64,000 nt of DNA from assembly GCA_024236015.1 (NCBI GenBank), contig JACKLK010000002.1, positions 310,001 through 374,000 of the forward strand, given 5' to 3'. The position numbers were made by a program, and so were the translations under genes. Source of the stretch: Rhodoferax sp. (lineage in GTDB: Bacteria; Pseudomonadota; Gammaproteobacteria; Burkholderiales; Burkholderiaceae_C). Each line of letters opens with the position of its first letter. The stretch's first letter is position 1. The notes under the pieces were generated by a model. The model did no database searches and was not told where the DNA came from. It saw nothing but the letters and a program-made list of their open reading frames with translations. Below, one piece after another: positions 47,374 through 56,183 of this stretch.

Positions 47374-49602
47374 TCAGCGCGCCGGCGCCGGCGGCTGCGG
47401 CATGGCCGCATGTTTCGGCCGCGGTACCGGCGCCGAGATCCAGCCCTGCTTGCGGACCAGCGCGTCGCATTGCGCGCCGACACGTTGCGCCTCCTGGCTG
47501 GCGCCCGGATCGATGAAGGGGATGATCGCGGCCAACGGGTTGAGCAAGGCAAGCAGCGCGGCTGCGCCAGCCTTGCCCGCCAGCCGGTTCAATTCGAGCG
47601 ACACCGCTGGTTCGCGCAGGCTGCCGCGAACGTGCACGGGTGTGCGCAGTGACAGCGGACTGAAGTCCTTCGGCGAGACCACGGCGCGCAGGTCCAGTGT
47701 CTCCGTGCGCAGCGACACGCTGCCATCGAGCCAGATCGTCGAATCACGGGTGATGATGACAAAGTCCTTGGGACGGGCCACGCCGTTGTCGATGCCGAAA
47801 TCGGCGACATTGCACAGGACCGGCAACGCGGCATCGCCCCGGATCGCCAGGCCGAGCGCTTGCGCCAGGTCGACGCCGGCGGCTTCGACCAGCAGGTGCG
47901 ACAGGGTGGCATCGCGCACATGCATGCGCAAGCCGCCGTCCAGGCTGGCCAGAATCTCCGCGGTCGAACGGCCCGTGCCGGCAACCCGGACCTGGCCATC
48001 GAGCCGGCCAGAAACGTACGGTGGTGTGCCTGCGGCCCGTTCCAGCTTCAGCCACCGCGCCAGGTCGACATCGCGCAAATGCAGATCGGCGGTCCACTGC
48101 GCCTGTCTGGCGCGGCCGTCGAGTTGCAGGTGGCCCTCCAGACGTCCTTCGGCGGTGCGCGCGTCGATGTCGGACACGGTGAGCACGCCGTCGGCCAGCA
48201 GCAGGTGGGCGCGCAACGGCCGCAGTTGCTCGATCACGTCGGTGCCGGTGTTCAGTTCGGCAATGTCCACGGCGACGTCGGCATCCATCCTGCGCAGTGA
48301 TGGCAGGTCGAACGGCCGGTCGGGGATGACGCGGCCGGACGCGCTGGTAGGCCTGGCGTCCGGATCGTCTGCGGCCGGCGCACCGACGGCCGGACCCAGG
48401 TCGCTCAGCAGCAGGCGCGAGCCGCCAAGCCGGCCGGTGAGCAGTGGAGTCTCCCGCCGGGTGTCGTAGGTGAACACCCCCTCGAGCCGGCTGGCGCCGA
48501 TGCGGGCGTCAGCGATGTTCGCCTCCCATGTCGCGGCCTCCTTGGCCAGCGTGCCATTGGCGCGAAACGCGGGCGTGGCCGGCAGTGTGATGCCCAGCGG
48601 ATCACCGACGGCGGCCAACGAGGGGCCCGACAGCGAGAACGTGCCACGCAGGCCCGCGACGTGCAGTGGGTCCGTCGTGCTGCCGTCGAAGCGCAGCTCG
48701 GAGTCTCCCACGCGGGCCCGCAACTGCACGGGCTGCGCAACCGCGTCCTGGCCGCCGGCCAGCAGGTCGACGACACCGGTGGTGCGCAGGTCGATGCGCA
48801 CCGGCAGACCGCGGTAGCGGCCGGCCCCCTTGAGCGCAATGCCGCGTTCACCGGGTGCCAGGGTCGCTGGCGCGGGTCCGTTCGTGTCGCCGCCGGTGGC
48901 AGTCTCGCCCGCCCGCACGGACATGCCGCCGGCATCGTCTGCCACTGTCGACGCCGGTACGACGGGTGCCGACGCGGTGGTCGAAACCGCATCCGCGGCA
49001 GGTCGGACTGCGTGGGAGCTGCCGTCGCTGAACGCGAAGCTGGCGTCGATCCTGGCAGGCGTCAGCGCGTCGACGAATGCGAGTTGCCCTTTGCCGACCC
49101 GCAGCGTGCCGAAGCGGGGCAGCGCTGTCATGGCGCGAGTCGGCGCGGTCCCGGGTGTCTGGCCGAACTGCCAACTCGCGCGATCCTGCGCATCGCGTTC
49201 GAGCCGCAGGTCGAGTGCGTCGGCTTCGAGCAGGCGGACGTGCAGCGGCTGGCCGCGCCATGCACGCCACAGATCGATGTATCCCAGCACCAGTGCAGCG
49301 TCGTGGGCGAGCAGCGTGTGCGGTGCCTGGCTCCACGCGGGCGCGGCGATCACGATGCGGGGAGCCTGCACCCGCACGTTGCCGATCAGGCCGATACGGG
49401 TCGGTCCGGCATCACCGGCCCCGTCCGGGCCGATCTCGACCCGGCGATCGAGCGTGCGGGACAGCCACGACTGCGCCGGCTCCACGAGCCACGGCCATCC
49501 CCTGGCCTCGCCGATACCGATGCCGACGATGAACAGCAGCAACAGGCCTGCCGGCAGTGGCCAGCGCGCGCCGGCCTTCCACGCCGCGACGGAATTTCTC
49601 AT
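47374..49602 (-). CDS. AsmA-family protein
   Basis: A 742-aa AsmA-like protein. The start at 49602 (MRNSVAAWKAGARWPLPAGL) gives one N-terminal membrane helix (LPAGLLLLFIVGIGIGEARG) and a long periplasmic beta-rich repeat domain. The C-terminal AsmA segment includes LRMHVRDATLSHLLVEAAGV and LLALLNPLAAIIPFIDPGAS. AsmA proteins are thought to bridge the membranes for phospholipid movement. A start at 49659 would add 19 residues. It is separated from the other genes by gaps over 100 bases. Confidence 0.88.
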   Translation of the reverse strand: MRNSVAAWKAGARWPLPAGLLLLFIVGIGIGEARGWPWLVEPAQSWLSRTLDRRVEIGPDGAGDAGPTRIGLIGNVRVQAPRIVIAAPAWSQAPHTLLAHDAALVLGYIDLWRAWRGQPLHVRLLEADALDLRLERDAQDRASWQFGQTPGTAPTRAMTALPRFGTLRVGKGQLAFVDALTPARIDASFAFSDGSSHAVRPAADAVSTTASAPVVPASTVADDAGGMSVRAGETATGGDTNGPAPATLAPGERGIALKGAGRYRGLPVRIDLRTTGVVDLLAGGQDAVAQPVQLRARVGDSELRFDGSTTDPLHVAGLRGTFSLSGPSLAAVGDPLGITLPATPAFRANGTLAKEAATWEANIADARIGASRLEGVFTYDTRRETPLLTGRLGGSRLLLSDLGPAVGAPAADDPDARPTSASGRVIPDRPFDLPSLRRMDADVAVDIAELNTGTDVIEQLRPLRAHLLLADGVLTVSDIDARTAEGRLEGHLQLDGRARQAQWTADLHLRDVDLARWLKLERAAGTPPYVSGRLDGQVRVAGTGRSTAEILASLDGGLRMHVRDATLSHLLVEAAGVDLAQALGLAIRGDAALPVLCNVADFGIDNGVARPKDFVIITRDSTIWLDGSVSLRTETLDLRAVVSPKDFSPLSLRTPVHVRGSLREPAVSLELNRLAGKAGAAALLALLNPLAAIIPFIDPGASQEAQRVGAQCDALVRKQGWISAPVPRPKHAAMPQPPAPAR

Positions 49603-49725
49603 GGGCGACTCGATTCGTCTGGCAAGGGCTGTGTCACGCTGCACAGTGTGGTGCATCACCGCGGCGCGGCGCCATCAGGCGCGGCGAGTTCCGACCGTAG
49701 GCTCACTCCTACGTCAGCCTGCGAT

Positions 49726-50775
49726 TCAGGAGGTTGGCCGTGCCACGGGCGCCGCAGGGTCCGGCAGGCGGCTGCCGGCAGCCTGCGCCACGTCGTACCG
49801 AATGGTCCGGCTGCCCGGCGTGAACGCGGTCAGCGACTGTGTCCATCGTTCGTTCGGCCACCACAGATCCACGCTGCCGCTGCGCGGTCGGTAGGCCGCA
49901 CTGTACAAGGTGCCGTAGCCGCGCAGCCAGGACGACTGGTACAGCGGCGGCCGCAGCAGTGCCGCGATCGCATCCTCGGCCGACCCCGGGCCATCGATCT
50001 GGGCCTGCAGGCAGGCCAGGCGTTCCTCGGCGTGGGTGGCGCGGGCGTGTTGCGCCCATTCCACGCCATGCTGGAAGTTGGTCACCACCGTTCGGCGCGT
50101 GACTTCGGCCGGCCGGTCGGGCGCGACGAACACGGTTGCCCAGTGTCCGGCGGCGTCGAGCAGCGTGACCGTGTAACACATGCTCACCGGCACCCGTTGC
50201 AGCAGTTGCACGGCATGCCGGGTGTCCTGTGCCACCTCCAGCAGGTATCGCACCACCAGCGGGATGCCGAAGCCGGTCCCCGACACCGTGCGGCCGCCGA
50301 ACGACAGGCTGGCCGCCAGGCCGGCGTCGTTCATGCCGTCGAGTGCGCCCCAGAGGCAGTCGCCCAGCGCGGCGACCCGTTGCCCGCCCCAGCGTGTCGC
50401 CAGCCAGCTGCCCTCGAGCAGGCCCGGCGCGAAGTCGTAGTTGCGCAGCAGCACCGGTTCGTCATCACCATGGCGGTCGACCCAGACCGCCTGCGAGCAC
50501 CCCGCAATATACGGCGGCGGGCACCACAGCGACAGGAAACGCGCCTCGACGTCGCCGCCGCCGGCCAGCTCGACCAGTTGCTCCCATACCGGCACCAGTT
50601 CGGGCATGTGCTCGCGCATGGCACGTCGGCTCTCGAGGTAGCCGGGCCGATCGACCACGCCGCTGCGCAGGAACCAGGACCGGTACGCCGGCCACAGGCG
50701 CTCGAACTGCGCCTGCCACGACGGACCGGGCCGGTCCTCGATCAGCGTATGGAAGTCGACCTGGATCGGATGCAT
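49726..50775 (-). CDS. C45-type Ntn hydrolase/acyltransferase
   Basis: A 349-aa member of the penicillin acyltransferase-like (peptidase C45) family. The start at 50775 (MHPIQVDFHTLIEDRPGPSW) gives a 92-residue N-terminal segment before Gly92-Cys93 in PPYIAGCSQAVW; in the C45 family, cleavage before that Cys makes it the N-terminal nucleophile. The segment LLRNYDFAPGL is conserved with the Ntn core. Expected activity is amide-bond cleavage or acyl transfer. It is the last gene of the gab operon, 10 bases after the ATP-grasp gene. The substrate is unknown. Confidence 0.85.
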   Translation of the reverse strand: MHPIQVDFHTLIEDRPGPSWQAQFERLWPAYRSWFLRSGVVDRPGYLESRRAMREHMPELVPVWEQLVELAGGGDVEARFLSLWCPPPYIAGCSQAVWVDRHGDDEPVLLRNYDFAPGLLEGSWLATRWGGQRVAALGDCLWGALDGMNDAGLAASLSFGGRTVSGTGFGIPLVVRYLLEVAQDTRHAVQLLQRVPVSMCYTVTLLDAAGHWATVFVAPDRPAEVTRRTVVTNFQHGVEWAQHARATHAEERLACLQAQIDGPGSAEDAIAALLRPPLYQSSWLRGYGTLYSAAYRPRSGSVDLWWPNERWTQSLTAFTPGSRTIRYDVAQAAGSRLPDPAAPVARPTS

Positions 50776-50785
50776 GGCTCGCGGT

Positions 50786-52246
50786 TCAGAGTATCTTGAA
50801 GGACCCCGGTTCCGGCACCGCCGCATGGGCCGTGGTCACGATGGGTTTGCCGGCGTAGTGTTTCTGGATGCCGCGGATCCAGTCGCGGGCCCGCACGTTG
50901 AGCTTGAAATTGTCGCCCATCGAGCGTCCGCGCGTGATCAGGATGCCCAGGTCGGCGCCTTCGTAGCGGTAGTCGCCCGGGCCGGTGATGCGCATGAAGA
51001 AGGCCTCGCGTTCGCTGTCGATGGCGCGGCGTTCGTAGTCGAAGCGCTGGTACCCGACCGTGCCGTCCTCGGCCATCTTGTAGATGCCGGTGGCCGGCGC
51101 ATGCGTGACCTGGTCGACCTTGTCCTCGGTGTATTTGATGACCACCTGCGACCAGGAGTCGATGAAATGCGGCTGCGCCCAGCGGTCGTTGATCTCGCGC
51201 ACGTTCAGGTCGAACGGCACGCCCGAGAACTCGAGCAGGTGGAACAGGAACAGCGGCGCGTCGGCGTACGCGAAGGCCGCATGGTTGGTCATCGGGCTGG
51301 CGCCGCAGATGCGCGGATTGAGCTCGCCCAGGTAGACCTCGCCGTTGTCCTGGTCGATCAGGAAGTCGACGTCGAAATAACCGCGGTAACCCTCCTCGAG
51401 CAACTGGTTGCCGAAGGCCTCGGCCATGGCGCGCGCCTTGAGCCGAACATTCTCCGGCCAGGCGCCGGGGAACACCTCGTTGCCGCACCAGCCGCCCTTG
51501 TACGGCGTGAGTTCGCGCGCGCCCACCACCTCGGTCAGCAGCGGGCCGACCAGCGTGCCGGACTGCGTCGCGCAGGCCTCGAGCGTGGCGCCGCGGCAAT
51601 TGATGCGCTTCATGATCTTGACCTCGGGGTCGTTGACGATCTCGTCCTTGTGCTTGTTGAAGTCGTCCTCGCTGGCGATGAAGAAGGTGGTGTGGCCGGA
51701 GTCGCCGAACGCGGACTGGATCACCAGGTCGGTACCCAGTCCGTGTTGCTCGCAGGTCTTCATCAGGCCTGCGTAACTCTCGACCTTCTCCAGCGCGTTG
51801 GGCACCGATGGCACGCCGGCCTTGTTGCCGATGCGCACCGTCTCCATCTTGTTGTCGCAGCGCGAACGCAGCCTGGCCGGCGGGAACCAGATGTCCAGGC
51901 CGATGTCCTTGGCCAGCGCCTCGGTCTTCTCGTCGAACATCAGGAAGGTGCCCACCGGCTTGCCGCCGCGGCGCTCGATCATGTCGACCACCTCCTTGTG
52001 CTGCAGCAGGTAGTTCGTGATGTCCTCGATCGACTCGAACTCGGCGTGCGGCACCTCCGGCGGCACGACGACGTTCGGATGGCGGCCGTCGAAGCAGTCG
52101 ATGTAGCTGATGTAGCGGAAGCGGTTGACCCAGCGGTCCATGCCGAGCAGGTTGAAGTTGGTGGCGCTGATGAAATAGATCGGCCGCTCATTGCGGTGCC
52201 ACAGCAGCTTGAGATCCGAGATGTCCTTGACCTTGTTCGGGTACAT
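50786..52246 (-). CDS. Free-standing ATP-grasp enzyme (annotated as biotin carboxylase elsewhere)
   Basis: A 486-aa ATP-grasp protein. The start at 52246 (MYPNKVKDISDLKLLWHRNE) follows GAAGGAGACAACAAC. ATP-grasp features include LVIQSAFGDSGHTTFFIAS, the glycine-rich region, and VDFLIDQDNGEVYLGELNPR with the metal-binding Glu/Asn pair. No biotin-carrier or carboxyltransferase gene is near, so the name biotin carboxylase is doubtful; a carboxylate-amine ligase is more likely. It lies 41 bases after the decarboxylase and 10 before the C45 gene. The substrate is inferred only from the context. Confidence 0.85.
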   Translation of the reverse strand: MYPNKVKDISDLKLLWHRNERPIYFISATNFNLLGMDRWVNRFRYISYIDCFDGRHPNVVVPPEVPHAEFESIEDITNYLLQHKEVVDMIERRGGKPVGTFLMFDEKTEALAKDIGLDIWFPPARLRSRCDNKMETVRIGNKAGVPSVPNALEKVESYAGLMKTCEQHGLGTDLVIQSAFGDSGHTTFFIASEDDFNKHKDEIVNDPEVKIMKRINCRGATLEACATQSGTLVGPLLTEVVGARELTPYKGGWCGNEVFPGAWPENVRLKARAMAEAFGNQLLEEGYRGYFDVDFLIDQDNGEVYLGELNPRICGASPMTNHAAFAYADAPLFLFHLLEFSGVPFDLNVREINDRWAQPHFIDSWSQVVIKYTEDKVDQVTHAPATGIYKMAEDGTVGYQRFDYERRAIDSEREAFFMRITGPGDYRYEGADLGILITRGRSMGDNFKLNVRARDWIRGIQKHYAGKPIVTTAHAAVPEPGSFKIL

Positions 52247-52287
52247 GTTGTTGTCTCCTTCTTTCTTTCTCTGGGGTTGGTCGCGAT

Positions 52288-55143
52288 TCACTCGCGCGGC
52301 GCTTCGGCCACGTCGATGACGGTGTCTGCCACGGCCACGAGCGCAGCGCGGTCGGACACCGCCAGCGCGGCCCGCGCCGCCGTGGCCTGCGCCACGCGGG
52401 CCAGCGCGGCGTCGTTGAAGATGCGAAAACCCAGCTCGGGTCGGAAACCATGGATCTCGCGCACGTCGAGCGCCTGCATGAACTGCAGGATCTCGGCGCT
52501 GATGACCTGCCCCGGCACCAGGATCGGAAAGCCCGGCGGGTAGGGAATGACGAACAGCGCCGACACCAGTTCGCGGCCGGAGCGGATGGCCTGGGCCGCC
52601 TCGCCCATGTCGATGTATTCGCAGTTCTCGTCGTCGTACGACAGGAAGAACGCGCTGCGGATGTCGCCGTCGCGGGTTTCGGCCCGGCCCTCGACACTGC
52701 GGCCGCGGAACGCGAAATGGAAACTGGAGAAGTCGGGCAGCGGCGGCTGCTCGAGCGTCAGCGAACGCACCCGCTTGGCATGGATGCGGCGTTCGATCGC
52801 GCTCATGTCGGCGATCTGCTGGTCCACGTCGCGCGCGATCTTGACCAGCACCTCGATCAGGTAGGCGATCGACGAGCGGGTGCTGCCGATGTGGGTCATG
52901 AACAGCACCGTGTTGCGCGAGGTCTTGTTGATCTGGATGCCGTACTTGTCCATCAGCTGGCGGTTCTTGAACGTGTCGCCGTCCAGGCCGGTGGCGCCGA
53001 TCGACAGCGTCGCGCGCGACGGGTCGAGCGCGAACTCGTCGGTGCGCCAGGCCATCTCCAGGTTGCTCCAGCCGCTGTCCGGGCTGTAGTAGGACTCGAC
53101 CGCGGACTCGCGGAACTCCAGCGGCACGATGTCGCTGACACGCAGGAAGCTGAAATATTTCTTCAGCAGCGGATGCTTGAGCACCTGCTCGCGCAGGCTC
53201 ATCGCCAGCTCCAGTTGGCGCTGCACCAGCTCGTACCCCTCGAGCTCGACCTGGCGCCGGCCCACGTCCAGCGAGGCCAGGATCTGGTAGTTCGGCGAGG
53301 TCGAGGTGTGGGTCATGTAGGCCTCGTGGAAGGCTTCCTCGGCCTTGTCCTTGAAGTCCTGGTCCCAGACATGGATCATCGATCCCTGGCGCAACGAGGT
53401 CAGGGTCTTGTGTGTCGAGTGGGTCGCGTAGACCCGCACCCGCATCTTCTTCGGGTCGGGGAGCAGCCGTGTGGCCAGCACGCGATCATCGTCGTCCCAG
53501 GCCGCGTCGTCGAAGGATTCGGCAAAGGCGGCATGTTGCTTCGCATATTCCGGATCGACCATGCGTTCGGCCAGCAGCTTGGCCGTGGCCATGCCGGTGC
53601 GCTGGCGGTAGATCGGGTGGCAACGCGCGAACGCGAACCAGGCTTCGTCCCACAGGAAGATCAGGTCGGGCTTGATCGCCAGGCATTCCATCATGACCCG
53701 TTCCACGTTGTAGACCAGGCCGTCGAAGGTGCAGTTGGTCAGCAGCACCATGCGCACCCGGTTCAAGGTGCCGGCCCTGCGGTAGTCGAGCAGGGTCTGC
53801 TTGATGTGGCGCAGCGGCACCGCGCCGTACATCGAATACGGGTCCAGCGGATACGAGTCCAGGTAGGCCACCTGCGCGCCGGCCAGCACCAGGCCGTAGT
53901 GGTGCGACTTGTGGCAGTTGCGGTCGACCAGCACGATGTCGTCCGGGCGGATCAGTGCCTGCACGACGATCTTGTTGCAGGTCGAGGTGCCGTTGGTCGC
54001 GAAGTAGGTGCGCCGCGCGCCGAAGGCCCGCGCCGCGTATTCCTGCGCCAGCTTGAGCGGGCCGACCGGATCGAGCAGCGAATCCAGGCCGCCCGAGGTG
54101 GCCGAGGTCTCGGCCATGAACAGGTTCATGCCGTAGAACTGCTGCAGGTCGCCGATCCAGTTCGAGTTCATGATCGACTTGCCGCGCGCCAGCGGCAACG
54201 CATGGAACACGCCGGTGGGCTGCTTGGCGTATTCGCGCAGCGCGTGGAAAAACGGCGTGCGGTGGCGTTCGCCGACACCCTTCATGATCGAGCTGTAGAG
54301 CTCGGTGTGGTCCTCCTCGCGGAAGAAGATGCGCTTGAAGATCTCGCCCACGCGCGCGGCCACGTCCTCCACGTCGACGTCGGTCACCAGGTACAGGTCG
54401 AGCTCGGGCCGCAGGTGGGCGATCTGCCGGCCCAGCAGCGGGCCGCGTTCGAGTTCGGGGATCTGCTCGATGCTGTCGTCCACGCTCTCCAGGAAACGGC
54501 GCAACATGTCGCTGTGGTACATGGAGCGGAACGGAAAACCGTGCCGGATCACCACCGCCTGCAGGTTGAAGTTGACCATCGTGGCCACCAGCGCGTCCTC
54601 GAAGCTGGGCACGACGACCACGTCGAAGATGAAATCGTCGTCGGGCATGCGCTTGCGCTGCACGCGCCGGCGCAGGGCGTCTTCCTCGCTGGGCGACATC
54701 TCGTCGACGATCAGCACCTCGAAATACGGCCGCGACAACTGCGCCTGGCGTTCGCTGTCGGTCTCGATCTGCGACGGCAGTTCGCCTTCGCCCTCCAGTG
54801 TCGAGGTCTCGTGGCGGTAGGTCTGGGCCGCCAGCATGCGGTGGATGCGCCGCGCCGCCTGGTAGGCGCGGGCCAGTTCACCGCGTTCGATCCAGGTGGC
54901 AAGTTCGCCGAACACCCGGTGGCCGGGGAAGGCCCAGTAACTCTCCACCGGTGCCAGGTCGGTGATGATCTGGCGCACGCGGGCGATGCGCCGCTCGAAC
55001 TCCGGCTGGTCACGCGCCAGTGTCGCGAGCCGGCTGAGTTCGTCCACCAGGCTGATCCAGCCATCGGCGCGCATCTCCCAGACGCTGCGGTGACGGGTCA
55101 TCGAGCCGGAGCGGTTGGCCGCCGGCGTGAAGGTCTCTTTCAT
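52288..55143 (-). CDS. Extended Orn/Lys/Arg decarboxylase
   Basis: A 951-aa PLP decarboxylase of the OKR_DC1 family. The start at 55143 (MKETFTPAANRSGSMTRHRS) follows CAAGGAGACAAGCC. The PLP lysine is Lys579 in YATHSTHKTLTSLRQGSMIH. A receiver-like wing domain (EVLIVDEMSPSEEDALRRRV and following, about 145-270) precedes the aminotransferase fold. The N-terminal ~140 residues are extra helical sequence not found in E. coli LdcI, AdiA or SpeC (about 710-755 aa). Product could be putrescine, cadaverine or agmatine. It is 83 bases downstream of the amidase. Confidence 0.92.
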   Translation of the reverse strand: MKETFTPAANRSGSMTRHRSVWEMRADGWISLVDELSRLATLARDQPEFERRIARVRQIITDLAPVESYWAFPGHRVFGELATWIERGELARAYQAARRIHRMLAAQTYRHETSTLEGEGELPSQIETDSERQAQLSRPYFEVLIVDEMSPSEEDALRRRVQRKRMPDDDFIFDVVVVPSFEDALVATMVNFNLQAVVIRHGFPFRSMYHSDMLRRFLESVDDSIEQIPELERGPLLGRQIAHLRPELDLYLVTDVDVEDVAARVGEIFKRIFFREEDHTELYSSIMKGVGERHRTPFFHALREYAKQPTGVFHALPLARGKSIMNSNWIGDLQQFYGMNLFMAETSATSGGLDSLLDPVGPLKLAQEYAARAFGARRTYFATNGTSTCNKIVVQALIRPDDIVLVDRNCHKSHHYGLVLAGAQVAYLDSYPLDPYSMYGAVPLRHIKQTLLDYRRAGTLNRVRMVLLTNCTFDGLVYNVERVMMECLAIKPDLIFLWDEAWFAFARCHPIYRQRTGMATAKLLAERMVDPEYAKQHAAFAESFDDAAWDDDDRVLATRLLPDPKKMRVRVYATHSTHKTLTSLRQGSMIHVWDQDFKDKAEEAFHEAYMTHTSTSPNYQILASLDVGRRQVELEGYELVQRQLELAMSLREQVLKHPLLKKYFSFLRVSDIVPLEFRESAVESYYSPDSGWSNLEMAWRTDEFALDPSRATLSIGATGLDGDTFKNRQLMDKYGIQINKTSRNTVLFMTHIGSTRSSIAYLIEVLVKIARDVDQQIADMSAIERRIHAKRVRSLTLEQPPLPDFSSFHFAFRGRSVEGRAETRDGDIRSAFFLSYDDENCEYIDMGEAAQAIRSGRELVSALFVIPYPPGFPILVPGQVISAEILQFMQALDVREIHGFRPELGFRIFNDAALARVAQATAARAALAVSDRAALVAVADTVIDVAEAPRE

Positions 55144-55226
55144 GGCTTGTCTCCTTGTCCGCCGGTGCGCGCGATGGCGCCCGGCCCTTCTTGTGTCGCC
55201 AGCCCGCGCTGGTCGGTGCTGCGCCG

Positions 55227-56183
55227 TCAACCCGGCTTGTTCAACGGCCCCAGTGTGTGCAGGAACGCGTCCGTGCCGCTGTCCCTGCGGTACACGGAGA
55301 AATCCACACGCCGGTCGCGAAAACTCTTCAGCGGCTGGCCGAGGTTGCTGCGCAGGCCGCGTTCGCGTTCCCGGCGCAGCTTGTTGAAGTCGACCTCGAT
55401 CGGCATGATCTCGGCGCCGGCGGCGGCCTGGTGCAGCACATAGCCCGACGGGTCGACGATGATCGAGCGGCCGACGCCGCCGTCGCCGGCGCCGTTGATG
55501 TCGAAGAAATACACCTGGTTGGTCACGGCGGACGCGCGCGTGATCGACAGTTCGACATCGCGGTCCACGGTGTCGGTGTAGTTGGGGTGCAGGATCACCT
55601 CGGCACCCATGGCCACCAGGGTGCGCGTGGTTTCGGGAAACCATTTGTCGTAGCAGATCGAGACGCCGAAACGGCCGGCGCCCGGGACGTCGAAGACGCA
55701 GAACTCGTTGCCGGCCTTGATGTCGCGCTCGTAGGGCCGGAACGGAAACATCTTGCGATAACGGCGGATCACCTCGCCCGCCGGGTCGATCACCGAGCAG
55801 GTGTTGTAGACCGCCTCCTCGCCATCGGCTTCGACGACACGCTCGAACAGGGAGCCGGTGATCAGCCACAGGCCGGTTTCCCGTGCCAGCGCGCACAGGC
55901 GCTGCTCGGTCGGGCCGGGCAGGGTTTCGGCTTCGTGGTGCGGCCCCAGAGGTGCGTCCTCGGAGAACATCACCATGCGCACCCAGGGGAAACGCGCCCG
56001 GATATGGCGCATGTAGCCACCCATGCGGTCGACGTTGTCGACAAAGGCCACCACATGCATCTGCACGGCCGCGATGCCGAACAATCCGTCGACGGCGCCC
56101 GGATGCAGCGGCGCGTGCGCGCCCGCAGCCAGGGTGACGGGTTCCGCGCGCGGCGCCGCGCCGATGCCGGGTGACGGATCCAT
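55227..56183 (-). CDS. Nitrilase-superfamily C-N hydrolase
   Basis: A 318-aa amidase. The catalytic triad is Glu in MVMFSEDAPL, Lys in RYRKMFPFRPYE, and Cys177 in GVSICYDKWFPE. A 35-residue leader precedes FGIAAVQMHVVAFVDNV, where the superfamily fold starts. The start at 56183 shares one base with the gabD stop (TGATG), with GGAGG upstream. It resembles the aliphatic amidase/carbamoylputrescine-amidase branch; given its neighbours it may cleave a carbamoyl or amide of a diamine. The substrate is not proven. Confidence 0.88.
   Translation of the reverse strand: MDPSPGIGAAPRAEPVTLAAGAHAPLHPGAVDGLFGIAAVQMHVVAFVDNVDRMGGYMRHIRARFPWVRMVMFSEDAPLGPHHEAETLPGPTEQRLCALARETGLWLITGSLFERVVEADGEEAVYNTCSVIDPAGEVIRRYRKMFPFRPYERDIKAGNEFCVFDVPGAGRFGVSICYDKWFPETTRTLVAMGAEVILHPNYTDTVDRDVELSITRASAVTNQVYFFDINGAGDGGVGRSIIVDPSGYVLHQAAAGAEIMPIEVDFNKLRRERERGLRSNLGQPLKSFRDRRVDFSVYRRDSGTDAFLHTLGPLNKPG

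Noticed and set aside
52450..55443. Open frame of 997 codons on the plus strand
   Set aside because: Antisense to the decarboxylase gene, whose own conserved motifs prove the minus strand is coding.
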